A stretch of DNA of 64,000 nt from Roseomonas sp. KE0001. GTDB taxonomy: Bacteria > Pseudomonadota > Alphaproteobacteria > Acetobacterales > Acetobacteraceae. The position numbers and the translations under genes are program-made. Location: positions 434,001 through 498,000 of the forward strand of contig NZ_RCVQ01000002.1 of assembly GCF_016107285.1 (NCBI RefSeq), read 5' to 3'. Below, piece by piece: positions 51,769 to 61,217 of the stretch (positions are counted from its first letter, which is position 1; the number at the start of each line of letters is the position of its first letter). Under the pieces are notes generated by a model. The model did not search any database. It was not told the origin of the DNA and saw nothing but the letters and a program-made list of their open reading frames with translations.

Positions 51769-53477
51769 GCCTGCCTCCCGCGCGTCCGCTGGCTGCGCTC
51801 GATGACGAGATGCGAGAGGAAGGTGCAGGCTCCGACCAGGATCACGGCGATCACCCCGAGGGCCGCGCCCGGGCCCCGGCCGGCGGCGGATTGCATGAAG
51901 ACGTACAGGCCATAGGCCAGCGGGGCGTCGGCATTGGACTGCACGAGCATCAGCGTCGCGGACAGCTCGACGGCGGCCGTCGCGAAGCTGGAGATGAAGC
52001 CGGCCAGGATGCCGCCGGCCATCAGGGGAACGACGATGCGGCGCACGGTGCGGCCCTTGCTGGCGCCGAGATTCTCCGCCGCCTCCTCCAGCGAGACCGA
52101 GATCTGCTGCAGCGCGGCATGGCAGGCGCGCAGGGCGTAGGGCAGGCGGCGGATGGCGAGCGCCAGGACGATGACGAGCCAGAGGCTGGCCAGCGGGCGG
52201 CCATCCGGCAGGGTCACGCCGTAGAAGCTGCGCAGATAGCCGATGCCCAGCACCACGCCGGGCACCGCGAGCGCGGCGCTCGCCGTCCAGTCCAGCCATT
52301 CGCGGCCGACCAGCCGCGTCCGCAGCACCAGATAGGCGATGGCGGTGCCGAGCACGACGTCGATCAGCGCCGCCAGCGAGGCATAGGTGACCGTGTTCCA
52401 GATATAGGCCGAGCTGTCGCTGAAGACGCGGGCGTAGTGGGCCAGGGTGAAGCCGTCGGGCAGCGGGCTGAAGGACCAGATGGTGGCCAGCGACAGCAGC
52501 AGCAGGCCGAGATGCGGCGCCAGCACCAGCGCCAGGATCAGCCCGACCGTGCCATAGGCCAGCGCCGCCTGGCCGGGGCCGAGGCGGCGCCTCGCCAGGC
52601 CGCCGCCGCCGCGCTGCACCGTGGCGTAGTCGCCACGCCGGATGGCGCGCGCCGAGAGCCACATGGCCAGCACCGAGACGACGATCAGCACGACGCTGAT
52701 CACATAGCCCATCGGATCCGCGAGGCCGATCGAGGTGATGCGCAGATAGGCCTGCGGCGCCAGCATCTCCTTGACGTTCAGCAGCAGCGGCGTCGCCAGG
52801 TCGTCGAAGACTTTGACGAAGACCAGCGAGGCGCCCGCGACATAGCCCGGCAGCGCCAGCGGGAAGACGATGCGGCGGAACAGGCGGAAGCCGGAGGAGC
52901 CGAGATTCTGCGCCGCCTCCTCCATGGCGCTGTCGATGTTGCGCAGCGCCGCCGAGAGGTTGACCAGGATGAAGGGGAAGTAGTGGACCGCCTGCACGAA
53001 GACGACGCCGTTCAGGCCTTCCATGAAGGGGATGTTGATGCCGGCCCAGTCGCCGAGCAGCAGGTTCACCGTACCGTTGCGGCCGAAGAGCAGCTGCATG
53101 GCGACGGCGCCGGCGAAGGGCGGCATGATCAGCGGCAGGAAGCCCAGCGTCTGGATCAGCAGCGCGCCGCGGAAATGGAAGCGCACGGTGATGTAGGCGA
53201 GCGGCAGGGCGAAGAGCGAGGCCAGCAGCACCGTGGCGGCCGAGACATAGAGCGAGTTGAGGAAGGAGCGCACGAAAAGTTCCGTGCGGAAGGCGTCCCA
53301 GACGTTCACCAGGGTGAAGGCACCGCTGCCCGGCTCGGTGAAGGCGACGTACATCACCGTCGCCACCGGCAGGATCAGGAAGGCCGCGAGAAAGAGGGCG
53401 ATGGCGATGGCCAGCGCCGCCTGCCCCGGCGTGAAGGCGCGCCGCCCGGCGCGCGGGCGGGAGAGGGTGGCGGACAC
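51765..53477 (-). CDS. ABC transporter permease, two fused permease domains (module C)
   Basis: A 570-residue permease with about 12 helices and two EAA loops: 'DSAMEEAAQNLGSSGFRLFRRIVFP' and 'SVSLEEAAENLGASKGRTVRRIVVP'. GTG start 53477. Its first helix ('AALAIAIALFLAAFLILPVATVMYV') fits the FbpB-type family. 6 bases after the receptor stop. Together with the flanking genes it makes a complete importer. Confidence 0.92.
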   Translation of the reverse strand: MSATLSRPRAGRRAFTPGQAALAIAIALFLAAFLILPVATVMYVAFTEPGSGAFTLVNVWDAFRTELFVRSFLNSLYVSAATVLLASLFALPLAYITVRFHFRGALLIQTLGFLPLIMPPFAGAVAMQLLFGRNGTVNLLLGDWAGINIPFMEGLNGVVFVQAVHYFPFILVNLSAALRNIDSAMEEAAQNLGSSGFRLFRRIVFPLALPGYVAGASLVFVKVFDDLATPLLLNVKEMLAPQAYLRITSIGLADPMGYVISVVLIVVSVLAMWLSARAIRRGDYATVQRGGGGLARRRLGPGQAALAYGTVGLILALVLAPHLGLLLLSLATIWSFSPLPDGFTLAHYARVFSDSSAYIWNTVTYASLAALIDVVLGTAIAYLVLRTRLVGREWLDWTASAALAVPGVVLGIGYLRSFYGVTLPDGRPLASLWLVIVLALAIRRLPYALRACHAALQQISVSLEEAAENLGASKGRTVRRIVVPLMAGGILAGFISSFATAAVELSATLMLVQSNADAPLAYGLYVFMQSAAGRGPGAALGVIAVILVGACTFLSHLVIERSQRTRGRQA

Positions 53478-53483
53478 GGGGCG

Positions 53484-54812
53484 TCAGCGGGCCAGGCGCG
53501 CCGCCTCCTGGGCCTTGTCGCGCGCCCTGGCGTAGCGCTCGCGCGCGAAGGCCGCCCAGGCCTGTTCCAGCTCGGCCTGTCGCGGCCCTTCCGCGCGCTG
53601 GCCGCCGAAGGCGCCGGCCACCGCCGGCCCGCTGGCCTCCGCCTCGCTCACCGGCATGGCGGCGATCAGGTCGCGCGCCTCCCGCACCAAGCTCCGCGCC
53701 GCGGCATTGTCCTTCTTCTCCAGCGCCGCCTCGGCGGCCTGGATGGCCCGGGTCGCGGCCTTCAGCGCGTCGAGCTGGAAGGTGATGAGCTGGTCGAAGA
53801 GCGTGTCCACCACGGCGGTCCGCTTCTCGGAGACATCGACGTCGAAGCGGACGCGGGCGCCGAGCGAGGGGTCCTTGAAGGGGTTGGGATAGTCCGCGGG
53901 CGCCTGGGCATAGATCTCCGGATTGACCGGCAGGCGCCGGATGCCCGGCTCCAGCAGCACCGCCTGGCCGGCGGGGGAGAGCAGGAACTCGACGAAGGCC
54001 TGCGCCCCCGCGGTGTTGGGCGCGCGGGTGACGATGCCGACATTGGCCGGCACGATGGTCGTCACGGTCGGGTAGACGAACTTCACCGGGAAGCCCGAGG
54101 CCTGGGCCGAGAAGGCGAAGAAGTCGATGACGATCCCGACGCCGACCTGCCCCGAATTCACCGCCTCGGGCACGCCGAAGGACCGCTCGGTGATGGTGCG
54201 GAAATTGCCGGCCATGGCCTTCAGGAGGCGCCAGCCCTGATCCCAGCCATCGCCCTGCAGCATGGTCTCGATGGTCAGGTGCGTGGTGCCGGAGCGCGAG
54301 GGCGCGGCGATGGCGACATGGTCGTGGAACACCGGCAGCGCCAAGTCGCCCCATTCCTTCGGCGCCGGCAGGCGGTTGGCGCGGGCGTAGCGCTCGTTCC
54401 ACATGATGCCGTAGCCCGAGGCGGCGAAGCCGAAGTACTGGCCGTCGGGATCGTTGGTCGGCATGGAGCCCACGCGCGGCGCGATGCCGGTCGCCTTCGG
54501 CGTGTAGCGCTGCAGCAGCCCCTTCGACTTCAGCACCTCGAAGGCATCGGGCGCCGAGGCCCAGAAGACGTCCACCTGGTTGTTGCCCCGCGTCTCCTCC
54601 AGGTACTTCACGCCGGCATTGGTGTTGCGGTTCTGCACGTCGAGCGTCACGCCCGGCATGGCCTTCTCGAAGGCGGCCTTGAAGGGGTCGGTGACATCCT
54701 TGGAGAAGGAGGTGACGACCGTGACCTTGCCGGCCTGCGCCCGCGCGCCCGGCGCCAGCAGGGCGCCGGACAGGCCGAGCGTGGAGGCCAGAACGAAGCT
54801 GCGACGCTGCAT
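53484..54812 (-). CDS. ABC transporter substrate-binding protein with helical C-terminal extension
   Basis: 442 residues, longer than the usual 330-360 of the ferric/phosphoglycerate-type receptors. The signal peptide ends at 'APGARAQAG'. The core runs from 'KVTVVTSFSKDVTDPFKAAF' through 'DVFWASAPDAFEVLKSKG', 'AASGYGIMWNERYARAN' and 'FVEFLLSPAGQAVLLEPG'. The last ~100 residues are predicted helical and Ala/Glu/Arg-rich ('ALKAATRAIQAAEAALEKKD', 'AFARERYARARDKAQEAARL'), a coiled-coil-like addition. First gene of the module C importer; ATG 54812. Ligand unknown. Confidence 0.88.
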   Translation of the reverse strand: MQRRSFVLASTLGLSGALLAPGARAQAGKVTVVTSFSKDVTDPFKAAFEKAMPGVTLDVQNRNTNAGVKYLEETRGNNQVDVFWASAPDAFEVLKSKGLLQRYTPKATGIAPRVGSMPTNDPDGQYFGFAASGYGIMWNERYARANRLPAPKEWGDLALPVFHDHVAIAAPSRSGTTHLTIETMLQGDGWDQGWRLLKAMAGNFRTITERSFGVPEAVNSGQVGVGIVIDFFAFSAQASGFPVKFVYPTVTTIVPANVGIVTRAPNTAGAQAFVEFLLSPAGQAVLLEPGIRRLPVNPEIYAQAPADYPNPFKDPSLGARVRFDVDVSEKRTAVVDTLFDQLITFQLDALKAATRAIQAAEAALEKKDNAAARSLVREARDLIAAMPVSEAEASGPAVAGAFGGQRAEGPRQAELEQAWAAFARERYARARDKAQEAARLAR

Positions 54813-54890
54813 GACGATCTCCCGTTTTTCGTGCTTGTCATGGAAGTGTCACGAAAGCGGGGCTGCCGCAACAGGAAGCGGGGCCGCCGT

Positions 54891-56051
54891 TCAGCCGAGC
54901 CGCGGATCGAGCCAGGGGCGGGGCTGCGGCTGCCAGGGCGAGGCCCGGGCGGCGGTCTCGTCCAGCGCGACGCCGAGCCCGGGCCGGTCGGGCGCCGCCG
55001 CCGCGCCCTGGCGGAAGGCGAGCGCCGCGCCGCCCTCGACCAGGCTGAAGAAGCGCTCCGTCTCGCCGTACTGCACCTCGAGCCAGAGCAGGTTCGGCAG
55101 CACGGCGCAGAGATGCAGGGAATGCGCGTGGCAGACCGGCCCGGTCGGATTGTGCGGCGCGATCTCGATCCCGGCGGTCTCCGCCAGGGCGGCGATGCGG
55201 CGGATCTCCTCGTGCCCGCCGGCATGCTTGATGTCGGGCATCAGCACGTCGTAGCAGCCCGCCTCGATCATGCGGCGGTAGGCGCCGAGGCCGCTCAGCG
55301 TCTCCGCCCCGGCGAGCCGCATGCCGCGCTCATTGGCCATGCCGCGCAGGCGCCGGATCTCGGGCAGGTTGGCCTCGGCCACCGGGCATTCGAGCCAGAA
55401 CAGGCCGAAGGGCGCGACGTCGCGCAGCAGCGCCGCCACGCCGCCCGGCGAGAAGCGCCAGTGCGCGTCCACCATGACATCGACATCCGGCCCCACCGCC
55501 GCGCGCACGGCGGCGATGCGCGCCAGCCCCTCGGCGTAGGCGGCGCGCTGCGCCCGCGCCTCGCCGCCGGCCTCGAGCCAGATCAGCGGCTCGAAAGGGG
55601 CGAGCTTCACCGCCAGGAAGCCCTCGGCCACGGCGCGGCGGGCGGCGGCGGCGAAGCCCTCCGGCGTGCGCGGGGAGGCGCCGCGGTTGATGTTGGCGTA
55701 GAGCGTGATCCGGTCGCGCAGCGCGCCGCCCAGCAGTCGATGGACCGGCGCGCCCTGGGCCTGCCCGGCGATGTCCCAGAGCGCCGCCTCGAAGGCGCTG
55801 TGCACGGTCTGCGCCACCAGCCCGCCGGGGGCGTGCGGCGGCGCCGGGCAGAGCCGGTTGCGCAGCAGCGGGTCCTCGCCGGCGACGCGGGCGCCGAGCC
55901 GCGCCGCCTCGGCGGCGAGCCCCGCCTCCTCGCCCGACAGCGTGCATTCGCCGAGGCCGGTGAGGCCGGCATCGGTGCGGATCAGCAGGAAGCACCAGTT
56001 GGTCCGGGGCGTCACCCGGACGCCCAGCATCTCGGCGGCGGTGATCCGCAT
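54891..56051 (-). CDS. Enolase-superfamily enzyme (mandelate racemase / muconate lactonizing group)
   Basis: 386 residues with an N-terminal capping domain and a TIM barrel. Metal ligands fit D in 'VMVDAHWRFS', E in 'FWLECPVAE' and E in 'LAGAETLSG'. Catalytic bases fit the Lys in 'FLAVKLAPF' and His in 'IEIAPHNPTGP'; 'MPDIKHAGG' has a further Lys. Members abstract the alpha proton of carboxylates (racemases, acid-sugar dehydratases). The His/Lys set suits a sugar-acid dehydratase or racemase, but the substrate is not decided. Stop of the Bug gene is 5 bases upstream, so the two are cotranscribed. Confidence 0.9.
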   Translation of the reverse strand: MRITAAEMLGVRVTPRTNWCFLLIRTDAGLTGLGECTLSGEEAGLAAEAARLGARVAGEDPLLRNRLCPAPPHAPGGLVAQTVHSAFEAALWDIAGQAQGAPVHRLLGGALRDRITLYANINRGASPRTPEGFAAAARRAVAEGFLAVKLAPFEPLIWLEAGGEARAQRAAYAEGLARIAAVRAAVGPDVDVMVDAHWRFSPGGVAALLRDVAPFGLFWLECPVAEANLPEIRRLRGMANERGMRLAGAETLSGLGAYRRMIEAGCYDVLMPDIKHAGGHEEIRRIAALAETAGIEIAPHNPTGPVCHAHSLHLCAVLPNLLWLEVQYGETERFFSLVEGGAALAFRQGAAAAPDRPGLGVALDETAARASPWQPQPRPWLDPRLG

Positions 56052-56056
56052 GCCCG

Positions 56057-57055
56057 TCACTCCGCCTGGATGCCGGCCTGGCCGGCCAGTTGCTTCCATT
56101 GCCGGATATCCGACGCGATGCGCTCCGCGAAGACCTCCGGCGGCGAGATGACGAGCTGCCCGCCCAGGCGGCGGATGCGCCCGCGCAGAGGCTCCGACGT
56201 CCGCAGCGTCACCAGCGCGGCCAGCAGCCGGTCACGAATCGGCTCCGGCGTGCCGGGCGGCGCCAGGATGCCGTTCCAGGCCAGGGTCTCGAAGCCGGGC
56301 AGCACCTCCGCCACCGCCGGCACGCCGGGCAGTTCCGGCACCGGCGCGCGCGCGGTGACGGCGATGGCGCGCACCTCGCCCCGCTCGATATAGGGCATGA
56401 CATTGACAAGGTTGGCGAACATCAGCGCGGTGTCGCCGGCGATGACCGACTGCGCCATGGCCGGCGTGCCGCGATAGGGGATGTGCAGGATGTCGAGCCC
56501 GGCGCGGGCCTTGAACAGCTCCATCGACATATGCGCCGAGGAGCCGATGCCGCCGGAGGCATAGTTCAGCGAGCCGGGCGCGGTGCGCAGCATCGCGATC
56601 AGCGAGGGCAGGTCACGCGCCGGCAGCAGCCGCTGGTTGACCACCAGCACGTTCGGCCCCTGCACCAGCAGCGACACCGGCTCGAAGGCGCTGGCGAGGT
56701 CATAGGGCAGGTTGCGGTAGATCGCGGCGTTGATGCCGTTGGAGCCGGCATTGCCGAAGAGGAAGCTGTAGCCGTCCGGCGCCGCCTTCCAGGCGGCCTC
56801 GACACCGATGCGCCCGCCGGCCCCGCCGCGGTTCTCGATCACGAAGGGCTGGCCGAGCAGGGCCTCCAGCTCGGGCGCGATGAGCCGCGCCGTGGTGTCG
56901 TTGCCGCTGCCGGGGCTGTCGGGGAGGATCAGCCGCACCGGGCTTTCCGGCCAGTCCGCGGCATGGCCCCCCGGCATGGCGCGGGCGGCGCGCGGCGCCA
57001 GGGCGGCCGGCGGGGCGGCCAGGGCGAGGGCGAGCAGGGCGCGGCGTACAGGCAT
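56057..57055 (-). CDS. Bug/TctC family solute receptor (module C)
   Basis: A 332-residue periplasmic receptor. Signal: 'RRALLALALAAPPAALAPRAARA'. Bug motifs: 'VRLILPDSPGSGNDTTAR', 'VIENRGGAGGRIGVEAAWKA', 'NYASGGIGSSAHMSMELF' and 'ILHIPYRGTPAMAQSVIAGD'. No tctA/tctB beside it; orphan Bug receptors are common in this kind of genome and may share a transporter or act in signalling. Transcribed with the enolase-family gene, which hints at the same ligand. Confidence 0.92.
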   Translation of the reverse strand: MPVRRALLALALAAPPAALAPRAARAMPGGHAADWPESPVRLILPDSPGSGNDTTARLIAPELEALLGQPFVIENRGGAGGRIGVEAAWKAAPDGYSFLFGNAGSNGINAAIYRNLPYDLASAFEPVSLLVQGPNVLVVNQRLLPARDLPSLIAMLRTAPGSLNYASGGIGSSAHMSMELFKARAGLDILHIPYRGTPAMAQSVIAGDTALMFANLVNVMPYIERGEVRAIAVTARAPVPELPGVPAVAEVLPGFETLAWNGILAPPGTPEPIRDRLLAALVTLRTSEPLRGRIRRLGGQLVISPPEVFAERIASDIRQWKQLAGQAGIQAE

Positions 57056-57263
57056 GGCGGTCCTCCTGTCTTCCGGCGAAGTTTGAGGTCACTCCGGCGG
57101 CGCCGCAACCGGCGCGTGCGGCGGCGCGGCACCCGCCCGGCGCGGTGAACTTGCGGTGAGCGGCGGGGCCGCCGCGGCCAGGGCCGGCGCGGCGATGCGA
57201 TTCCCGGGATGCGCGCCGCCATCGCCCTCCCCTATGCTGACGCGGGATGAGAGGATCTCCTGC

Positions 57264-57587
57264 ATGAACGAGCCGGGCCGGGATCTGTCCACCGAACGGG
57301 CCTCCGAGCGGGTGGTCAGCCTGAGCCGGGCACGGGACGACAAGCTCTGGGCCGTCGTCGCCACGCTCGGCCGCCGCCGCCGTGTCGCGGAGATCTTCGC
57401 CAGCCGCGCCGCCGCCGATGCCGATCGCAACTGGCGCGAGCAGCAGGTGCAGGCCTATGCGAGCTTCCTGCGCAGCTCCAGCATGCCGGTGCCGGTCTAT
57501 ACCGTCGCCGCCATCCGCCGCGCCGAGCTGCCCCGCCGCTGGCAGCCGCTGCCGGCGCTGGGCTTCCTGCGCGGGCAGTTCGCCTGA
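57264..57587 (+). CDS. Small protein of unknown function (107 aa)
   Basis: 107 residues, Arg- and Ala-rich, with no signal peptide. Helical segments include 'VVATLGRRRRVAEIFASRAA' and 'DRNWREQQVQAYASFLRSS', then a short Pro-rich end ('RRAELPRRWQPLPALGFLRG'). ATG 57264 has AGGAT upstream. Codon use looks like that of the neighbouring genes and the frame is intact, so it is probably real. No family recognised and no operon partner. Confidence 0.55.
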   Translation: MNEPGRDLSTERASERVVSLSRARDDKLWAVVATLGRRRRVAEIFASRAAADADRNWREQQVQAYASFLRSSSMPVPVYTVAAIRRAELPRRWQPLPALGFLRGQFA

Positions 57588-57741
57588 CGCCTGCCTGGCG
57601 ACCCCCCGGCGCCGAGGCGGCCCCTCCGCCATCCGGCCCGGCCGCGCCGGGGGCCTGCACGCACCGACGCTTCGTGATAGCAGGGCGGCGCGGCCGGTGC
57701 GCGAGCCGGTCCGCCGCGACGCAGAGCAGCAGAGGTCCCGC

Positions 57742-58983
57742 ATGGCAGAGCCATCCTTTCCCCCGACCCGGCCGGCCGACCCGGATCAGGTCACGCCGGT
57801 CGGCTGGAAGGCCCTGGCGGGCTCCACCCTGGGCTATGCCATGGATGGCTTCGACCTGCTGATCCTGGGCTTCATGCTGCGCGCCATCTCGGCCGATCTC
57901 GGGCTCAGCCAGGCGCAGGCGGCCTCGCTGGTGACGGCGACGCTGGTCGGCGCGGTGATCGGCGGCATCGGCTTCGGCATGCTGTCGGACCGGCTCGGGC
58001 GCGTGCGGGTGCTGACCTGGACCATCGTGCTCTTCGCCGTCTTCACCGGCCTCTGCGCCTTCGCCCAGGGCTACTGGGACCTGCTGATCTACCGCACCAT
58101 CGCCGGCATCGGCCTGGGCGGCGAGTTCGGCATCGGCATGGCGCTGGTGGCCGAGGCCTGGCCGGCCAGCAAGCGCGCGCGCGCCTCCTCCTATGTCGGC
58201 CTCGGCTGGCAGGCGGGCGTGCTGGCGGCGGCGCTCCTGACGCCGCTGCTGCTGCCCTCGATCGGCTGGCGCGGCATGTTCATCATCGGCCTGCTGCCCG
58301 CCTTCGCCGCCTATTTCATCCGCAAGAACCTGCACGAGCCGGAGGTCTTCGTCGCCCGCGCGGCGCGCCCCGGCCAGGCGCGATCCTCGCTGCGGCTGCT
58401 GGTGGCCGACCGCGAGACGACGCGGCGCAGCATCGGCATGGTCATCCTCTGCTCGGTGCAGAACTTCGGCTACTACGGCGTGATGATCTGGCTGCCGAAC
58501 TACCTGTCGAGCCGCTTCGGCTTCGGGCTGACGCAGTCGGCGACCTGGACGGCGGTGACCATCCTCGGCATGGCCGCCGGCATCTACGCCTTCGGCCATG
58601 TGGCCGACCGCGTCGGCCGCAAGCCCGCCTTCTTCGGCTGGATGCTGGGCGCGGCCGTCATGGTCGTGGTCTATGCCGGGCTGACGGACCCCATGGCGCT
58701 GCTGATCGGCGGCGCCGTGATGGGCTTCTTCGTCAACGGCATGCTGGGTGGCTACGGCGCGCTGATGAGCGAGCTCTACCCGACGGCGGCGCGCGCCACG
58801 GCGCAGAACGTGCTGTTCAACATCGGCCGCGCGGTCGGCGGCTTCGGCCCGCTGGTGGTGGGCGCCGTGGCCGCCGCCTGGGGATTCCAGACCGCCATCG
58901 CGCTGCTGGCCGTGCTCTACCTGCTGGACATCCTGGCGATGTGGAGGCTGATCCCGGAGAAGCGTGGCGCCGAGCTGGCGTGA
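57742..58983 (+). CDS. MFS metabolite:H+ symporter (aromatic/sugar-acid type)
   Basis: A 413-residue major-facilitator carrier with 12 helices. Helix 1 has 'GYAMDGFDLLILGFML', the D-G-F-D motif of AAHS/SHS carriers for aromatic acids and sialate-like acids. Loop 2-3 has 'GMLSDRLGRVRVL' and loop 8-9 'GHVADRVGRKPAFF'. 'RTIAGIGLGGEFGIGMALVAEAWP' is typical of these acid:proton symporters. ATG 57742 has AGAGG ahead. The PdxA-family gene follows after 82 bases on the same strand. Confidence 0.92.
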   Translation: MAEPSFPPTRPADPDQVTPVGWKALAGSTLGYAMDGFDLLILGFMLRAISADLGLSQAQAASLVTATLVGAVIGGIGFGMLSDRLGRVRVLTWTIVLFAVFTGLCAFAQGYWDLLIYRTIAGIGLGGEFGIGMALVAEAWPASKRARASSYVGLGWQAGVLAAALLTPLLLPSIGWRGMFIIGLLPAFAAYFIRKNLHEPEVFVARAARPGQARSSLRLLVADRETTRRSIGMVILCSVQNFGYYGVMIWLPNYLSSRFGFGLTQSATWTAVTILGMAAGIYAFGHVADRVGRKPAFFGWMLGAAVMVVVYAGLTDPMALLIGGAVMGFFVNGMLGGYGALMSELYPTAARATAQNVLFNIGRAVGGFGPLVVGAVAAAWGFQTAIALLAVLYLLDILAMWRLIPEKRGAELA

Positions 58984-59065
58984 GCGGGCGGGCGGGATTT
59001 CCCCTTGCCATTCCGCGGCCAGGGCGGAGACTTCGGGAAAGCGCCAGAACCAGGGAGAAGCCGCC

Positions 59066-60163
59066 ATGGCGGAAAGCCCGCACGACCCCGCCGACCGGCC
59101 CGTCATCGCCCTGGCCATGGGCGACCCGGCCGGCATCAGCCCCGAGCTGACCGCCCGTGTCCTGGCCGATCCCGAGGTGCTGCGCGCCGCCGGGCTGATC
59201 GTCATCGGGGACCGCAGGGTGCTGGAGGACGGCGCGCGCATCGCCGGCGTCACTCCCGACATCGCCGTCATCGCGCCCGAGGCGCCGCTGCCGCGCGACC
59301 TGTCGCGTCCGGTGCTGATCGACCTCGGCACGCTGGATCCGGCGACGGTCGCGCGCGGCAGGATCAGCGAGGCCGGCGGCCGCTTCGCCGCCGGGAACTA
59401 CCGCCATGCCCTGGCGCTGGCCGCGCGGGGCGAGGCCGATGCCGTGGCCTTCACGCCCTTCAACAAGGCGGCGATGCGGCTCGCCGTGCCGGATTACGAC
59501 GACGAGATCGCCTTCACGGCGCGGTTCATCGGCTTCGAGGGACAGGCCAAGGAGTTCAACGTGCTGGAGGGGCTGTGGAATGCCCGCGTCACCTCACACG
59601 TGCCGCTCTCCGGCGTGGCGCCGCTGATCACCCGCGGGGCCATCCTCGACAACCTGACCCTGACCGACCAGGCGCTGCGCGATTCCGGCCTGGCGCGGCC
59701 GCGCATCGCCGTCGCCGCGCTCAATCCGCATGCCGGCGATGGCGGCAATTTCGGACGCGAGGAGATCGATGTCATCGGTCCGGCGGTGGAGGAGGCCAAG
59801 GCGGCGGGCATCGCCTGCGACGGGCCCTTCCCCTCCGACACCGTGTTCCTGCGCGCCCGGCGCGGCGACTTCGACGCCGTGCTCACCATGTTCCACGACC
59901 AGGGGCAGATCGCCATGAAGCTGATCGGCTTCGAGCAGGGCGTGACCCTGCTGGGCGGCTTCCCATTCCCGATCTGCACGCCCGCGCATGGCACGGCCTA
60001 TGAGATCGCCGGCCAGGGCGTCGCGCATCCGGGCGCCGCCCGCAATGCGCTGCTGCTCGCCGCCCGCATGGGCGCGGCGCGCCGCCGGCCCCGGCCGGAG
60101 GCGGCCACCTCGCTGGCCGCGGCGCGGGAGGCGATGCGGCCGGGCCGCGACACGGCCGCCTGA
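59066..60163 (+). CDS. PdxA family 4-phosphate dehydrogenase (PdxA2-like)
   Basis: A 365-residue PdxA-family enzyme. 'ALAMGDPAGISPELTA' opens the fold; metal-binding histidines fit 'VTSHVPLSGV', 'ALNPHAGDGGNFG' and 'MFHDQGQIAMKLIGFEQGV'. PdxA oxidises 4-hydroxythreonine 4-phosphate in vitamin B6 synthesis. PdxA2 relatives oxidise erythronate or threonate 4-phosphates in catabolism and normally sit with a DUF1537 kinase, which is absent here. The setting (acid carrier, aldolase, Bug, GntR) favours the catabolic role. ATG 59066 follows GGGAGAAG. Confidence 0.88.
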   Translation: MAESPHDPADRPVIALAMGDPAGISPELTARVLADPEVLRAAGLIVIGDRRVLEDGARIAGVTPDIAVIAPEAPLPRDLSRPVLIDLGTLDPATVARGRISEAGGRFAAGNYRHALALAARGEADAVAFTPFNKAAMRLAVPDYDDEIAFTARFIGFEGQAKEFNVLEGLWNARVTSHVPLSGVAPLITRGAILDNLTLTDQALRDSGLARPRIAVAALNPHAGDGGNFGREEIDVIGPAVEEAKAAGIACDGPFPSDTVFLRARRGDFDAVLTMFHDQGQIAMKLIGFEQGVTLLGGFPFPICTPAHGTAYEIAGQGVAHPGAARNALLLAARMGAARRRPRPEAATSLAAAREAMRPGRDTAA

Positions 60164-60173
60164 ACGCCCGCCG

Positions 60174-61136
60174 CTACTGCTTCTCGATCCCGGCCTGCGT
60201 CACCACCTCCTGCCACTTGGCCAGCTCGGCGCGGACGAAGGCCTGGGCCTGCTCCGGCGTGCTGCCGACCGGCGTGGCGCCGAGCGCGGCGAAGCGCTCG
60301 CGGACACTGTCCACCTTGAGCTGCGCGGCGGCATCCGTGGCGATCTTCGTGGCGATGGGCCCCGGCAGGCCGGCGGGCGCGATGATGGCGCCCCAGGTGG
60401 CCGCCTCGAAGCCGGGCAGGCCGCTCTCCGCCACGGTGGGCAGGTCGGGCAGCGCCGGCACGCGCTGCGCGGCGGTGGTGGCGATGGCCTTCAGCTTGCC
60501 GCCCTGCACATGGCCGAGCACGGCGGGCAGAGTGTCGAACATGACGTCGACGCGGCGGCCGATCAGGTCGGGATGCGCGGCGGTGGAGCCGCGATAGGGC
60601 ACGTTGACCATCGGCGCGCCGACGCGGTGGGCGAACATCTCGGCGGCCAGGTGCACGGCGCCGCCGGTATTGGCGAAGGTGACCTCGCCCGGCTTCGCCT
60701 TCACCATCGCCATCAGCTCCTGCACCGTGGCGGCGGGAAAGTCCGGCGCCGCCACCAGCACCAGCGGCACGGAGTAGATGACCGTGAGGACGGAGAAGTC
60801 CTGCAGCGTGTCGAAGGGGGTGGTGTAGAGCGCGGCGTTCACCGCGTGGTTGACCGAGACGAAGCCCAGCGTGTGGCCGTCGGCCGGCGCCTTGGCCACG
60901 GCGTCGCTGCCGACGATGCCGTTGGCGCCGGTGCGGTTCTCCACCACCACCGACTGCTTCCAGAGCGGCGTCAGCTTCTCCGCCAGCAGGCGCGCGGCGA
61001 TGTCGGAGGCGCCGCCGGGGGTATAGGGCACGATGATGCGCACGGTCTGCCGGGGCCAGGCGGCCTCGGCGGCGCGGAGCGGCGGGGCGAGCAGGCCCAG
61101 CGGGGCCATCAGCGCGGTGCGGCGGGCGATCCTCAT
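60174..61136 (-). CDS. Bug/TctC family solute receptor (module D)
   Basis: A 320-residue periplasmic receptor. The signal ends near 'LRAAEAAWP'. Motifs: 'VRIIVPYTPGGASDIAARLLA', 'VVENRTGANGIVGSDAVAKA', 'FANTGGAVHLAAEMFAH' and 'MVNVPYRGSTAAHPDLIG'. It is the last gene of a GntR - DHDPS-like - Bug transcript (81 bases after the aldolase) and has no membrane partners nearby. Convergent with the PdxA gene by 10 bases. Confidence 0.92.
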   Translation of the reverse strand: MRIARRTALMAPLGLLAPPLRAAEAAWPRQTVRIIVPYTPGGASDIAARLLAEKLTPLWKQSVVVENRTGANGIVGSDAVAKAPADGHTLGFVSVNHAVNAALYTTPFDTLQDFSVLTVIYSVPLVLVAAPDFPAATVQELMAMVKAKPGEVTFANTGGAVHLAAEMFAHRVGAPMVNVPYRGSTAAHPDLIGRRVDVMFDTLPAVLGHVQGGKLKAIATTAAQRVPALPDLPTVAESGLPGFEAATWGAIIAPAGLPGPIATKIATDAAAQLKVDSVRERFAALGATPVGSTPEQAQAFVRAELAKWQEVVTQAGIEKQ

Positions 61137-61217
61137 GGTCTTTGGCCTCTTGTTCCGTTTGTTCTGTGCTTGGACGTCGTGGCGCGCCCGGGGGGGCGGG
61201 TGCCCCCCCCTCCGGCT

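Noticed and set aside
51810-56393. Very long open frame on the plus strand opposite module C
   Set aside because: No protein-like composition; it is the shadow of well-supported minus-strand genes with overlapping stops and starts.
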